DNA of 64,000 nt from the NCBI GenBank assembly GCA_035499735.1, contig DATJYC010000011.1:48336-112335 (forward strand). Direction: 5' to 3'. Below are positions 42,100-51,272 of the stretch, one piece after another. The position numbers were made by a program, and so were the translations under genes. Each line of letters begins with the position of its first letter. Position 1 is the first letter of the stretch. This DNA comes from VBDM01 sp035499735. GTDB taxonomy: Bacteria; Pseudomonadota; Gammaproteobacteria; Burkholderiales; SG8-39. Below the pieces are notes generated by a model. It was not told where the DNA came from. It searched no databases and saw only the letters and a list, made by a program, of their open reading frames with translations.

Positions 42100-43377
42100 C
42101 TACATCTTCCATTCCACGTACGTGTAGAGGTAGTTCGAGCCGCCGTTGACGTTGTCGAAGAGCTGCGCCATGCCGAAGATTCCCGAGCGGTGGCTGACGC
42201 CCAGCCCGAAGTAGGTCTCGCGCAGCTTCTTCGAGCCGAACAGGTCGCCGACGCTCACGTCGATGGTCGGGTCGAGATACTGCAGGAGCTTGGACGTGTT
42301 GCGGCCGCGCTCGGCCTGGGACTGGGCCTCGGCGAACGGCACGGCCTGCGCGTACGACAGCCCCGCGCCGAAGCCGACGCGGGTGCGCACCGAGTGGCGC
42401 CAGGGGAATCCCCAGTAGAACACCTTCATGTAGGCGTCCGCCTGCCAGAAATCCGGCTGCAGGCCGGCCTCGTTGTGGCGCAGCAGGCCCACGTAGCCGA
42501 CGAAGCTCCACGCGTCCGGGTTCTCGTAGAAAGGAACGCCGAGATGCACCGCTGCGATGCTCGTCTTCTCGTCCGTGGCGAGCGTGCCGCAGCGGCCCTC
42601 CATGATGGGAAGCAGGTTGCAGGTGGACGACCTGCCGTAGAGGATCTTCACGAAGACCGGCGTGTGGGCCTCCCAGCCGCGCGGCGTGGCGGGCTCGAAC
42701 TCGTAGGCGAATCCGCCAAAGCCGGCGAGCTGCAGGGCGCGGTTCTCGACGATGGGACTGTCGCGCACCGTGCCGGCCCAGCGCGTCGCCGAGACGCCCG
42801 CGAAGAGATGCCAGTCGCGCGACAGCTCGTAGCGCACGTTGAAGCCGAGCGTGCCGTTCAGGCCGCCGCCCGCGCTGTAGGCCGGGCGCTCCGCGGTGGC
42901 TTCCGACGCCGCGACGCCGTAGTAGTAGCCGTTGAGCTTCGCGTCGCGCGCCGAGACGACGAAGTAGGGGTTCAGCCTGAAGCCGCCGCGATATTCGACG
43001 TAGCTCAGGCCGAGCCTGGCTTCGGACCCGCCCGAGGTCCGCGAGGTGTCGCGCAAATACTCGACGAAGACGTTGCCCCAGTCGAAGCGCTGCTCGAAGC
43101 TCGCGCCCGCCTCGCTCTCGGTCGTGCGAATCGCCATTCCCGCGAGGCTGGACGGAACGCGCTCGACCGGCGAGCTCTCCAGCCTGCGCGAGACGAAGAC
43201 GTCGAAGCGGCGCTCCGGATCGATCCTGAATTTCAGGCCGAGACGGTTCGAATGCAGATAGAGATGCTCGCCCTCGTAGAGATAGATCGGCAGCACGTCG
43301 TAGCGCACCCCTTCGCCGCGGTAGAGCGACTGCTCGACGCGCAGCGCCGCGCCGAGCCCCGAGCTGTCGTCGCGCAC
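42100..43377 (-). CDS. MipA/OmpV family outer-membrane protein (start uncertain)
   Basis: The 425 residues from the first GTG contain the MipA/OmpV pattern: GLGAALRVEQSLYRGEGVRYDVLPI and GLKFRI early, many amphipathic strands and a C terminus YLYTYVEWKM. The frame continues upstream without a stop and would encode a good signal peptide (ALLILASAALRPAAANSDF), but between 43377 and the divergent gene there is no ATG, GTG or TTG in that frame. An ATT at 43482 is the best-placed candidate. So the real start may be non-standard, or a mutation has removed it. Function: MipA relatives scaffold peptidoglycan enzymes, others are barrels of unknown role. Confidence 0.75.
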   Translation of the reverse strand: MRDDSSGLGAALRVEQSLYRGEGVRYDVLPIYLYEGEHLYLHSNRLGLKFRIDPERRFDVFVSRRLESSPVERVPSSLAGMAIRTTESEAGASFEQRFDWGNVFVEYLRDTSRTSGGSEARLGLSYVEYRGGFRLNPYFVVSARDAKLNGYYYGVAASEATAERPAYSAGGGLNGTLGFNVRYELSRDWHLFAGVSATRWAGTVRDSPIVENRALQLAGFGGFAYEFEPATPRGWEAHTPVFVKILYGRSSTCNLLPIMEGRCGTLATDEKTSIAAVHLGVPFYENPDAWSFVGYVGLLRHNEAGLQPDFWQADAYMKVFYWGFPWRHSVRTRVGFGAGLSYAQAVPFAEAQSQAERGRNTSKLLQYLDPTIDVSVGDLFGSKKLRETYFGLGVSHRSGIFGMAQLFDNVNGGSNYLYTYVEWKM

Positions 43378-43568
43378 GATGTCCGCGAGGAAGTCGCTGT
43401 TCGCCGCGGCCGGACGGAGCGCGGCCGACGCGAGAATCAGGAGCGCTCGGGACGAGAGCCTTGCGATGCGCTGCGTCGAAATGATCTTGGCGGAACCGCG
43501 AGTGTGCGCGAAAGGCCGCGGTATTCTAATATGAAACCCGATGAATCCAGTCGAGGAGCGGCGTTGAC

Positions 43569-44465
43569 ATGAACGACCTGCAGCACTATCTGGTCGATGA
43601 GGCCGTCGAGGACTACGCGGCGGGGAGGCTCACGCGCCGGCAGGCGCTCGCCGCTATCGCGGGCGTGGCGGGTGCCGCTCTCGCCGCGCGGGTGCTCGAC
43701 GCCGGCGCACAGAGCGCCAAGCCCGCTGCGCCCAGGGCCCCGCCGAGCGCTCCGCCCCAAGTCTCGCCGAACGATCCGGACGTCGTCGCCGGGGTGGCGG
43801 AGTTTCCGGGCAAGGGTGCGCGCCTCGACGGCTATCTCGCGCGCCCGGCGCGCCCGGGAACCTACCCCGTGGTGCTCGTGTGCCACGAGAACCGCGGTCT
43901 CACGCGCCACATCGAGGACGTGACGCGGCGCGTAGCCAAGGCGGGCTACGTGGGGCTGGCTGTCGACCTGCTTTCGCGCGAAGGAGGCACGGACAAGTAC
44001 GACTTCGACGCGATCCCGGGCATCCTCGGCAAAGCGCCGCCCGAGCGCCACGTGCAGGACTTCAGGAGCGGGCTCGAGTTCGCGCGCTCGCAGACGGCCG
44101 CGCGCATCGACCGGGCCGGAATGGTGGGGTTCTGCTTCGGCGGGGCGGTCACCTGGCGCGTCGCCGCCGCGCTGCCCGAGTTGCGCGCCGCGGTTCCCTT
44201 CTACGGGGTTCCGGTGCCCGAAGCGGACGTGCCCGGAATCGGCGCCGCGGTGCTCGCGATCTACGCCGGGCGCGACGACCGGATCAACCGCACCATCCCG
44301 GCGATCGAGGCGGCGATGGCGAAGAACGGGAAGATTTTCCGCAAGATCGTGTACCCCGGCGTGGACCACGCCTTCCACAACGACTCGGGAGCGCGCTACA
44401 ACGCCGAGGCCGCGAAAGCGGCCTGGAGCGAAACGCTCGCCTGGTTCGGCAAGTACCTGGCATAG
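43569..44465 (+). CDS. Dienelactone hydrolase family protein, possible Tat substrate
   Basis: The 298-residue protein has the dienelactone hydrolase fold: VVLVCHENRGL, the nucleophile elbow GFCFGG with Cys189, an Asp at about 236 (YAGRDD) and His267 in VDHAFHND. The N-terminal 50 residues hold LTRRQALAAIAGVAGAALAARVL, a twin-arginine-like signal, preceded by a helix; this start is shared by a known periplasmic subgroup. Carboxymethylenebutenolidase activity is likely, but the natural substrate is unknown. A GAGGAG box precedes the ATG. Confidence 0.85.
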   Translation: MNDLQHYLVDEAVEDYAAGRLTRRQALAAIAGVAGAALAARVLDAGAQSAKPAAPRAPPSAPPQVSPNDPDVVAGVAEFPGKGARLDGYLARPARPGTYPVVLVCHENRGLTRHIEDVTRRVAKAGYVGLAVDLLSREGGTDKYDFDAIPGILGKAPPERHVQDFRSGLEFARSQTAARIDRAGMVGFCFGGAVTWRVAAALPELRAAVPFYGVPVPEADVPGIGAAVLAIYAGRDDRINRTIPAIEAAMAKNGKIFRKIVYPGVDHAFHNDSGARYNAEAAKAAWSETLAWFGKYLA

Positions 44466-44497
44466 CCTCGTGGGCCGCTGCCCACGGGTCGGCGGTG

Positions 44498-44503
44498 TAT
44501 AGT
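44498..44503 (+). promoter_or_regulatory. Possible -10 box of the amidohydrolase gene
   Basis: TATAGT lies 30 bases before the ATG at 44534. No clear -35 is seen, and the gene may also be read through from the upstream hydrolase gene. Confidence 0.35.
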
Positions 44504-44533
44504 CTTCGCGACAACAACGAGGAGGAGGACAGC

Positions 44534-46501
44534 ATGTCCAACCAGTGCGCAGGATCCGCTTGTGCGCATCTCTCGTGCGGCGCGGGCCTCACGAGGAACG
44601 CGGTCGATCTGGGGCGGCGCGAGTTCCTCAAGGAGAGCGCGGCGACTGCCGGTTTCGCGGGGCTCTTCCTCGCGGGCTGCGAGACCGCGCCGCCGTCGCA
44701 GGCGGCCGGCCCCGCGGACACGATCGTGACGAACGCGAAGGTCGCGACGCTCAACCCGCGCCAGCCCGGCGCGAGCGCCATCGCGATCCGCGGCGGAGAC
44801 ATCGCCGCGGTCGGCTCCGCGGCCGACGTCGAAAAGCTGCGCGGCCCCGCCACCCGGGTGATCGACGCGGGCGGCCGCACCGTCGTTCCCGGGATCGTCG
44901 ACGGCCACACGCACTTCATCCGCGGCGGGCTCACGTATACGAACGAGGTGCGCTGGGACGGCGTGCCCACGCTCGCCGAGGGCCTGCGCCGCGTGCGCGA
45001 GCAGGCGCAGCGCACCCCGCCGCCCCACTGGGTGCAGGTGATCGGCGGCTGGACCTGGGCGCAGTTCGCCGAGCAGCGCTTTCCCACGCTCGACGAGATC
45101 AACGCCGCCACCGGGGACACGCCCTGCATGATCATGCATCTCTACGACCGCGCCTGGCTCAACCGCGCCGCGATCCGCGCGCTGGGGTGGAACAAGGACA
45201 CGCCTAACATGTTCGGCGGCGCGATCGACCGCGACGCTTCGGGCAACCCGACCGGGCTGGTGATGTCCACGACCAGCCTCGCGAGCCTGGTCTCGGTGTG
45301 GCTGCGCATCCCCAGGCTGTCGCCCGAGGACCAGATCCTCTCCACGCGCCACTTCATGCGCGAGCACAACCGCCTCGGAGTGACCAGCGTGATCGACGCG
45401 GGCGGCGGCGGCCAGAACTACCCCGACAACTACGCCGCGATCGCGAAGCTCGCGGCCGACGGCCAGATGACCCTGCGCATCGGCTACACGCTGTTCGCGC
45501 AGGGCCCGGGCAAGGAGCTGGACAACTACACGGCGTGGTCGAAGCTGGTGAAGTATGGCCAGGGCAACGACTTCTACCGGATGATCGGCGCCGGCGAGTA
45601 CATCCTCTACCAGGCCGGGGACGTCGCGAACTTCGCCAAGGATTATCCGGTTCCGCCTCCCGGCGTGATGGAGAAGAACTTCTCCGCGGTAGTGAAGTTC
45701 ATCGTCGCCCAGGGCTGGCCCTTCCGGCAGCACACGAGCTTCGACGCTTCCGCCTCCCGCGTGCTCGATGTGCTCGAGCAAGTGAACAAGGAAACGCCGC
45801 TGAAGGGCCTGCGCTGGGGCCTGGACCACTGCGAGACGCTGCAGCCGAAGACGCTCGAGCGCCTGGCGGCGCTGGGCGGCTCGATCGACATCCAGAACCG
45901 CATGTCGCTCGACGGCGAGGCCTTCCTCAAGAAGTACGGAGCGCAGGCCGCGGCCGACGCGCCGCCGATCGCGCGCATCCGAGAGCTGGGGATCCCTCTC
46001 GCCTGCGGCACCGACGCCAACCGCGCGACGAGCTACAACCCCTGGATCGGGCTGCATTGGCTGGTCACCGGCAAGACGCTGGGCGGGGCGAAGCTCCAGG
46101 GCGACCGCAACCTGCTCGACCGCACCGAGGCTCTGCGCCTATATACGTCGGGGAGCGCGTGGATCTCGGCGGAGGATGGCAAGAAAGGCACGCTCGAGCC
46201 CGGGAAATTCGCCGACTTCGCCGTCCTGTCGGCCGACTACTTCAGCGTTCCGGTCGACGGTATCAAGGAGATCGAGTCGGTGATGACCGTCGTCGGCGGC
46301 AAGGTCGTGTACGGCTCCGGCCCGTTCTCGCAGCTTTCTCCGCCGCTGCCGCCGGTGAAAGAAGACTGGCTGCCCGTGCGCCAGTACGGCGAGTACTACA
46401 AGCGGGCCGCGCTGGAAGCGCGCAATCTCGCGCGCGCGCTGTCGCAGCGCGAGGTCATCGCCGACGGGCCCGACTGGGAAGCGTGCGCCTGCGGGGCCTA
46501 G
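44534..46501 (+). CDS. YtcJ-like metal-dependent amidohydrolase with Tat/lipoprotein signal
   Basis: The 655-residue protein begins with a twin-arginine motif and lipobox-like end (GRREFLKESAATAGF, then FLAGC with Cys at about 50). The amidohydrolase family 3 (YtcJ) core follows: DTIVTNAKVATLNPRQPGA, VVPGIVDGHTHF (metal His pair), LDHCE and ACGTDAN, and a late EPGKFADFAVLS. It would be exported folded and anchored. Substrate unknown. A GAGGAGGA site precedes the ATG. The stop overlaps that of the convergent Bug gene by three bases. Confidence 0.85.
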   Translation: MSNQCAGSACAHLSCGAGLTRNAVDLGRREFLKESAATAGFAGLFLAGCETAPPSQAAGPADTIVTNAKVATLNPRQPGASAIAIRGGDIAAVGSAADVEKLRGPATRVIDAGGRTVVPGIVDGHTHFIRGGLTYTNEVRWDGVPTLAEGLRRVREQAQRTPPPHWVQVIGGWTWAQFAEQRFPTLDEINAATGDTPCMIMHLYDRAWLNRAAIRALGWNKDTPNMFGGAIDRDASGNPTGLVMSTTSLASLVSVWLRIPRLSPEDQILSTRHFMREHNRLGVTSVIDAGGGGQNYPDNYAAIAKLAADGQMTLRIGYTLFAQGPGKELDNYTAWSKLVKYGQGNDFYRMIGAGEYILYQAGDVANFAKDYPVPPPGVMEKNFSAVVKFIVAQGWPFRQHTSFDASASRVLDVLEQVNKETPLKGLRWGLDHCETLQPKTLERLAALGGSIDIQNRMSLDGEAFLKKYGAQAAADAPPIARIRELGIPLACGTDANRATSYNPWIGLHWLVTGKTLGGAKLQGDRNLLDRTEALRLYTSGSAWISAEDGKKGTLEPGKFADFAVLSADYFSVPVDGIKEIESVMTVVGGKVVYGSGPFSQLSPPLPPVKEDWLPVRQYGEYYKRAALEARNLARALSQREVIADGPDWEACACGA

Positions 46502-47451
46502 TCCAGCTTCGCGCCGCTCTCCTTCACCAGCTTCGCCCACTTCGCGAGGTCGGCGAGCATGAACTGCCGGAATTCCTCCGGCGCGCTCCCGACCGGCTCC
46601 GAGCCGTCGGCGACGATGCGCTCGCGCACGTCGGGCCGGTTGAGCACCTTGACGAACTCGTCGTGGAGCCGCGCGACGATGGGCGCGGGCAGTCCCGCGG
46701 GCCCGATCACGCCGTACCAGCCGACGACCTCGAAGCCGGGCAGCGCCTCCGCGACCGCAGGGATATCGGGGGACGCGGCCAGGCGCTTGGGCGTGGTGAC
46801 CGCGATCGCGCGCAGCTTGCCGGCGCGCACCTGCACCTGCGCCGGCTGCAGCCCGGCGAAGTTGAACTGGTACTGCCCCGCGATGAGATCGATCAGCGCC
46901 GGTCCCGAGCCCTTGTAGGGGATGTGCTCGGCCTTCACGCCGGTCATGAGCTTGTAGAGCTCCCCCGCGAGATGGCCGCCGGTGCCGATGCCTGCCGACC
47001 CGAAGTTGAGCGGTCCCTTGTAGTTCTTGGTCCACTCTATGAACTCGGCGAGATTCCTCGCCGGCGACGACGGGTTCACAACGAGCATCAGCCCCGCCCT
47101 GGTGAGCTGCGTGATCGGCGTGAAGCCGTTGACCGGGTGGTAGGGGAGCTTCGGATTCAGCGCGGCGTTGACCGTGTGCTGGTGGTACGCGAGGAGAATG
47201 GTGTAGCCGTCGGGCGGCGCGTTCGCGGTGAGCTCCCCCGCGATCACGCCGGATGCGCTCGCGCGGTTGTCGACGAGCACCGGCTGCTTGAGCGACTCGG
47301 TGAGGTGCGCGGCGAAGGTGCGCGCGAGGATGTCGGACGTGCCTCCCTGCGCCGCCGCGGTGATGAAGCGGATCGGGCGGGAGGGATAGTCCTGGGCCGC
47401 GAGCGAGCCCGCGGCAAGGCCGAGAACGAGAAGGGCGAAGACGCGCTTCAT
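46498..47451 (-). CDS. Bug-family tripartite tricarboxylate transporter substrate-binding protein
   Basis: The 317-residue protein has a short signal peptide ending LAAQ, then IRFITAAAQGGTSDILAR, DNRASASGVIAGELTANAPPDG and HIPYKGSGPALIDLIAGQ, the Bug-family order. It follows a second Bug gene by two bases. The usual VPY/F before the Gly-Gly loop is TAAA here, so the ligand may differ from that of the other copies. No membrane components are near. Confidence 0.9.
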   Translation of the reverse strand: MKRVFALLVLGLAAGSLAAQDYPSRPIRFITAAAQGGTSDILARTFAAHLTESLKQPVLVDNRASASGVIAGELTANAPPDGYTILLAYHQHTVNAALNPKLPYHPVNGFTPITQLTRAGLMLVVNPSSPARNLAEFIEWTKNYKGPLNFGSAGIGTGGHLAGELYKLMTGVKAEHIPYKGSGPALIDLIAGQYQFNFAGLQPAQVQVRAGKLRAIAVTTPKRLAASPDIPAVAEALPGFEVVGWYGVIGPAGLPAPIVARLHDEFVKVLNRPDVRERIVADGSEPVGSAPEEFRQFMLADLAKWAKLVKESGAKLD

Positions 47452-47453
47452 GG

Positions 47454-48407
47454 TTACTCCAGCTTGAGGTGCGTGCTCTTGACGAGGTTCCTCCACTTCT
47501 CGATGTCGGCGTGGAAGAACTTCTTGAAGTTCTCCTGATTGTCCTGGAACAGCGCTGCGCCGGCCTTCTCGAGCTTCTCGCGGGTCTCCGGCTGCTTCAT
47601 CACAGCCTCGATGTCGCGGGCGATGCGCGCCGCGAGGACCGGATCGATCGTGGCGGGCGCAAAGAATCCCTGCCACAGCGTCGCCTCGTATTGCGGGAGT
47701 CCCTGCTCCGCAACGGTAGGGATCTCCGGCGCGCCCGGATACCGCTGCCTGCTGGTCACACCCAGCGCGCGGGCGCGGCCGGCCTTCGCGAGCGGCAGCC
47801 CCACCGGCATGCCGGCAAAATAGTACGTGATCCGCCCCGCCATGAGGTCGGTCGATGCAGGCGCGCCCCCCTTGTAGGGGACGTGGATCGCCTGGATGCC
47901 GGCCATCATGTTGAACAGCTCGCCGGCGAGGTGGTCGGAATTGCCCACGCCCGAGGACGCAAAAGTGAGCTTGCCCGGATCCCTCTTCGCAGCCGCAATG
48001 AGATCCTGCACCGTCTTCCCGGGAAACTCCGGAGCGACGATCAGGATGTGCGGCGTCGCCGATACGGGGGCGAGCGGCACGAGATCACGCTCGGCCCTGT
48101 ACGGAAGGTCGGGCAGGGCCGCGGCGCTGATCGCAAGGCCGTTCTGCGCGAAGAGCAGCGTATAGCCGTCGCCCGGCGCCTTCGCCGCCGAGTCGGCCGC
48201 GAGATTGCCCGCGGCGCCCGCGCGCGTCTCGACATAGACGTTCTGCTTCCAGAGCTCGCTCAGGCGCCCCGCCATGAGGCGGCCGATGATGTCGGTCGTG
48301 CTCCCCGCGGCGTAGCCGTCGAGGACGCGCACAGGCTTGGTCGGGTACGGCCGCGCCTGGGCGGCGACTGGCAGCGCGAGGATTGCAGCGAGGACAAGGC
48401 GCTTCAT
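47454..48407 (-). CDS. Bug-family tripartite tricarboxylate transporter substrate-binding protein
   Basis: The 317-residue protein has a signal peptide ending AAQA, VRVLDGYAAGSTTDIIGR, ETRAGAAGNLAADSAAKAPGDG and HVPYKGGAPASTDLMAGR. It is a tandem paralogue of the next gene. The SMP-30-like gene lies ten bases upstream in the same direction, suggesting that the imported or released compound is a lactone or sugar acid, by inference only. Confidence 0.9.
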   Translation of the reverse strand: MKRLVLAAILALPVAAQARPYPTKPVRVLDGYAAGSTTDIIGRLMAGRLSELWKQNVYVETRAGAAGNLAADSAAKAPGDGYTLLFAQNGLAISAAALPDLPYRAERDLVPLAPVSATPHILIVAPEFPGKTVQDLIAAAKRDPGKLTFASSGVGNSDHLAGELFNMMAGIQAIHVPYKGGAPASTDLMAGRITYYFAGMPVGLPLAKAGRARALGVTSRQRYPGAPEIPTVAEQGLPQYEATLWQGFFAPATIDPVLAARIARDIEAVMKQPETREKLEKAGAALFQDNQENFKKFFHADIEKWRNLVKSTHLKLE

Positions 48408-48417
48408 GGGCTCTCCT

Positions 48418-49341
48418 TCAACGGTGGGCGAACATCTTCTTCCCGGGCACGGGCATCTCCGCGGTCAGGATCTCGCCGTTGAGCGAGTCGGTGACGTGCA
48501 GCGTGCTCCGCTTCGGGCCGCCGTAGGCGATGTTCGTCATGAGACGGTGCCGCTTGCCGGCGTGCACCAGATGGGTCGGGAGGGCGTTCGAGTCGAAGCG
48601 CCATATTCCCACGCCGAGATGGCAGACGGCGAGGCCGTCCTCGGCGTCGGTCTCGATGCCGTCCGGGCCGGCGTGGCCGCCCGAGAGCTGGATCGCAACG
48701 CCGGTCTTGGAGAGCGTGCCGCCCGCCATCAGCGGCAGGCGCCAGATCTGCTGCGAGCGCGTGATCGCGACGTACACGTGCGTGTTGCCGGTGTTGAGCG
48801 TGATGCCGTTGGGCGAGGGCGCGTTGTCGACCAGCCGCTGCAGCTCGCCGTTCGTTCGCAGCCGGTAGACGCGGCCGCTCGGGTCGGCGATCCCGGTCTG
48901 CCCCTGGTCGGTGAAGTAGAGATCGCCGTTGTCGGCGAAGTGCAGGTCGTTCAGGCCCTTGAAGCCCTCGCTGAACGCCGTGGCGAGGTAGGTCTCTATC
49001 TTCCCCGACTTGGGATCGAGCAGCATCAGCCCGCGCTTGTAGTCGGCGATGAAGATCCAGCCGCTCCTGTGGATCTTGAGCCCGTTGGGCCAGCCGTCGT
49101 ACTGGACGGCGAGCTCCCATTCACCCTTCGCGTCGATGCGGAAGACGCGACCGAAGGGAATATCGACGCACCACAGGTTGCCCTCGCGGTCGAACGACGG
49201 GCCTTCGAGGAAGCTGTCGACCTGCGCACCGCCGCGGTTGGGGTCGGACCACGCGGTGCGCCTGTTCTTGCGGAACTTCGCGGGCAGCGAAGTCAACGTC
49301 CGCGCTTCGATGCGCTTTATTTTCTGAAAGGGGTTGAGCAA
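48418..49341 (-). CDS. SMP-30/gluconolactonase/LRE family protein
   Basis: The 307-residue six-bladed propeller has FLEGPSFDREGNLWCVDI (metal Glu at the first blade), YDGWPNGLKIHRSGWIFIADY, GLNDLHFADNGDLYFTDQG and APSPNGITLN, then GGHAGPDGIETDAEDGLAV, matching lactonases that bind one divalent metal. The best start is a TTG at 49341 (MLNPFQKIKRIEAR), since no ATG or GTG fits the conserved N terminus. Likely a lactone hydrolase; substrate not known. Confidence 0.85.
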   Translation of the reverse strand: MLNPFQKIKRIEARTLTSLPAKFRKNRRTAWSDPNRGGAQVDSFLEGPSFDREGNLWCVDIPFGRVFRIDAKGEWELAVQYDGWPNGLKIHRSGWIFIADYKRGLMLLDPKSGKIETYLATAFSEGFKGLNDLHFADNGDLYFTDQGQTGIADPSGRVYRLRTNGELQRLVDNAPSPNGITLNTGNTHVYVAITRSQQIWRLPLMAGGTLSKTGVAIQLSGGHAGPDGIETDAEDGLAVCHLGVGIWRFDSNALPTHLVHAGKRHRLMTNIAYGGPKRSTLHVTDSLNGEILTAEMPVPGKKMFAHR

Positions 49342-49424
49342 GTCGGCGTCCCGGGTGGTGCCGAAGCATAACCCAATGCGTATGGGCGCGGCGGGGCACG
49401 CCGCGCCTCGGCGCCCCGCGCCGG

Positions 49425-50594
49425 CTACTTCTTCATCCTCCCCTTGACCGGGTCCTTGACGTTATCGACCTTGTCGATCTCGACGTTGACGAGCTGCCCG
49501 CCGACCTTCTCGACGCGCCTGATGTAGACCGTCTGGATGATGTCCCGGGTTTCGGGATCGATCTCGATCGGACCGCGGGGGCTTTCCCATTTCATCCCCT
49601 TCGCGGCGGCGACCAGCGAGTCACCGTCGGCCTTGCCGCCGGTCTTCTTCAGGGCTTCGTAGATCAGGTGCATGCCGTCCCAGCCGCCGATCGAGTAGAT
49701 GTCGGGGTTGCGTCCGTAGGCCGCCTTGTAGGCTCCGACGAATTCCGCGTTCGCCTTCGACTTGTGGTTGTAGTCGTAGTGAAACACGGTGATCATGCCG
49801 AGGCCGGCGTCGCCCATGACCTTCAGTGCGTTCTCGTCGGTGATCTCGCCCTGGCCGAGGACCTTGGTTTTTTTCGTGTCGACGCGCAGGTCTGTGAGCG
49901 CCTTGCCGAAGGCGCCGGGTTGCGCGCCTCCGGGGATGAAGACGTAGATCGCCTCCGGGTTGAGGTCCTTGGCGCGCTGCACGAACGGAACGAAGTCCGG
50001 GTTCGCCACCGGCATGCGCACCGAGCCGAGCAGGTGGCCGCCCGCGTCCTTGAACGACCGCTGGAACGCGCCCTCGGCGTCTATCCCCGGGGCGTAGTCG
50101 GCTACCATCGTGTAGGCGTTGCGGACGCCGTTCTTGTATGCCCAGGCCCCGAAGGCCTCCTCCAGTTGCGGAATGGTCACCGAGGTGCGCACGATGTAGG
50201 GCGAGCGGGTCGTGATGATGGAAGTCGCGGCGTTCATCACCACCATGAGTTTCTTCGCCTCGGACGACACGTCTGCCGCGGAGAGCGCCTCGGGCGTGAT
50301 GACGAAGCCGGCGAGGATGTCGACCTTGTCGCGGACGACCAGCTCCTGGGCGTGGCGCTTGGCATTGTCGGGCACCCCGCCCGTGTCCCGGCGGATGAAT
50401 TCGATCTTGCGGCCGGCGACCGTATCGCCGTGCTTCTGCACGTAGAGCTTCACGCCGTTGTCCATCTGCGACGAGGCGTCGGCGAACTGGCCCGTGTACG
50501 CCATGATCAGCCCGATCTTCACGGGCTCCTGAGCGAGGACGGGAGATGCGGCGAGCGCGAGCGCGCCGAGTGCTGCTGCGAGTTGTCGTGTCAT
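49425..50594 (-). CDS. ABC transporter substrate-binding protein, LivJ-like
   Basis: The 389-residue exported protein has a signal peptide ending PVLAQ and the type I periplasmic binding fold: VKIGLIMAYTGQFADASSQMDNGVKLYV, IEFIRRDTGGVPDNAKRHAQELVVRDKVDIL and VLGQGEITDENALKVMGDAGLG. Similar proteins bind branched-chain amino acids or, in many betaproteobacteria, aromatic acids. The permease and ATPase genes of the system are absent from the window, so it is an orphan component. Confidence 0.9.
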   Translation of the reverse strand: MTRQLAAALGALALAASPVLAQEPVKIGLIMAYTGQFADASSQMDNGVKLYVQKHGDTVAGRKIEFIRRDTGGVPDNAKRHAQELVVRDKVDILAGFVITPEALSAADVSSEAKKLMVVMNAATSIITTRSPYIVRTSVTIPQLEEAFGAWAYKNGVRNAYTMVADYAPGIDAEGAFQRSFKDAGGHLLGSVRMPVANPDFVPFVQRAKDLNPEAIYVFIPGGAQPGAFGKALTDLRVDTKKTKVLGQGEITDENALKVMGDAGLGMITVFHYDYNHKSKANAEFVGAYKAAYGRNPDIYSIGGWDGMHLIYEALKKTGGKADGDSLVAAAKGMKWESPRGPIEIDPETRDIIQTVYIRRVEKVGGQLVNVEIDKVDNVKDPVKGRMKK

Positions 50595-50680
50595 GAGTGC
50601 CTCCTCCGAGTCTGAACCTTAGCAAGGCTCGCCCAGCGGGGCAAGCTTGGGCCGCGTCCCACTCCCGGTCCGGGACCGCT

Positions 50681-51211
50681 CTACCTCTTGCGACCGAACT
50701 TGCCGGTGAGGCGCGCCTTCGCGATGGCGTTTCCGTTCACCATGTAGCCGACCAGGGCGGGGCTCGCGCCGCTTACGTCAAGGCGGTCGACCTGGAGAGC
50801 GTAGAGGGTGAAGTTGTAGCGGTGAGGCTTGTCGCCGACGGGTGGGCAGGGGCCGCCCCAGCCGGGTCCGCCGAAGTCGGTGTTGACCTGGATGCAGCCC
50901 GGGGGCAGGTTGGACCCGTCGGCGCGCCCGGCGTCCTTCCTCAGCCCGGAGACGCCGACGGGTATGTTGGCCACCAGCCAGTGCCACCAGCCGGCGCCGC
51001 CGGTGGGCGCGTCCGGGTCGTGCACGAGGAGCGCGAAGCTCCGGGTATGCGGGGGCGCGCCCGACCAGTCGAGCGCGGGCGACAGGTTCTGGCCCGAGCA
51101 CCCGAACCCGTTGAAGACCTGCTCCATTGCGATCGGGCCGTTCGGCCGGATGTCGGGGCTCGTGAGCTTGAACGGGACGCGCGCGGACTTCCCGCGAGGC
51201 TTTCGTGCCAT
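50681..51211 (-). CDS. YbhB/YbcL family Raf kinase inhibitor-like protein (PEBP)
   Basis: The 176-residue PEBP-fold protein has FKLTSPDIRPNGPIAMEQVFNGFGCSGQNLSPALDW, then SFALLVHDPDAPTGGAGWWHWLVANIP with the DPDAP and GxxHW motifs of the ligand pocket, and the PPVGDKPHRYNFTLYALQ segment. No signal peptide. Role in bacteria unknown. Confidence 0.9.
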   Translation of the reverse strand: MARKPRGKSARVPFKLTSPDIRPNGPIAMEQVFNGFGCSGQNLSPALDWSGAPPHTRSFALLVHDPDAPTGGAGWWHWLVANIPVGVSGLRKDAGRADGSNLPPGCIQVNTDFGGPGWGGPCPPVGDKPHRYNFTLYALQVDRLDVSGASPALVGYMVNGNAIAKARLTGKFGRKR

Positions 51212-51253
51212 GGCGTTCTCCTCGGAGGTGGCGTGAGCGCGATTCTAGCAACT

Positions 51254-51259
51254 TATAAT
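51254..51259 (+). promoter_or_regulatory. Probable -10 box of the AEC transporter gene
   Basis: TATAAT at 51254-51259 overlaps the first in-frame ATG (51258), so that ATG cannot be in the transcript. It points to the ATG at 51273 as the start, with a leader of only a few bases. The -35 is weak. Confidence 0.5.
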
Positions 51260-51272
51260 GCGGGCGCTGCCC

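Noticed and set aside
49385..49424. GC-rich hairpin downstream of the LivJ-like gene as a terminator
   Set aside because: The stem is imperfect and no T tract follows on the minus strand, so a rho-independent terminator is not supported.
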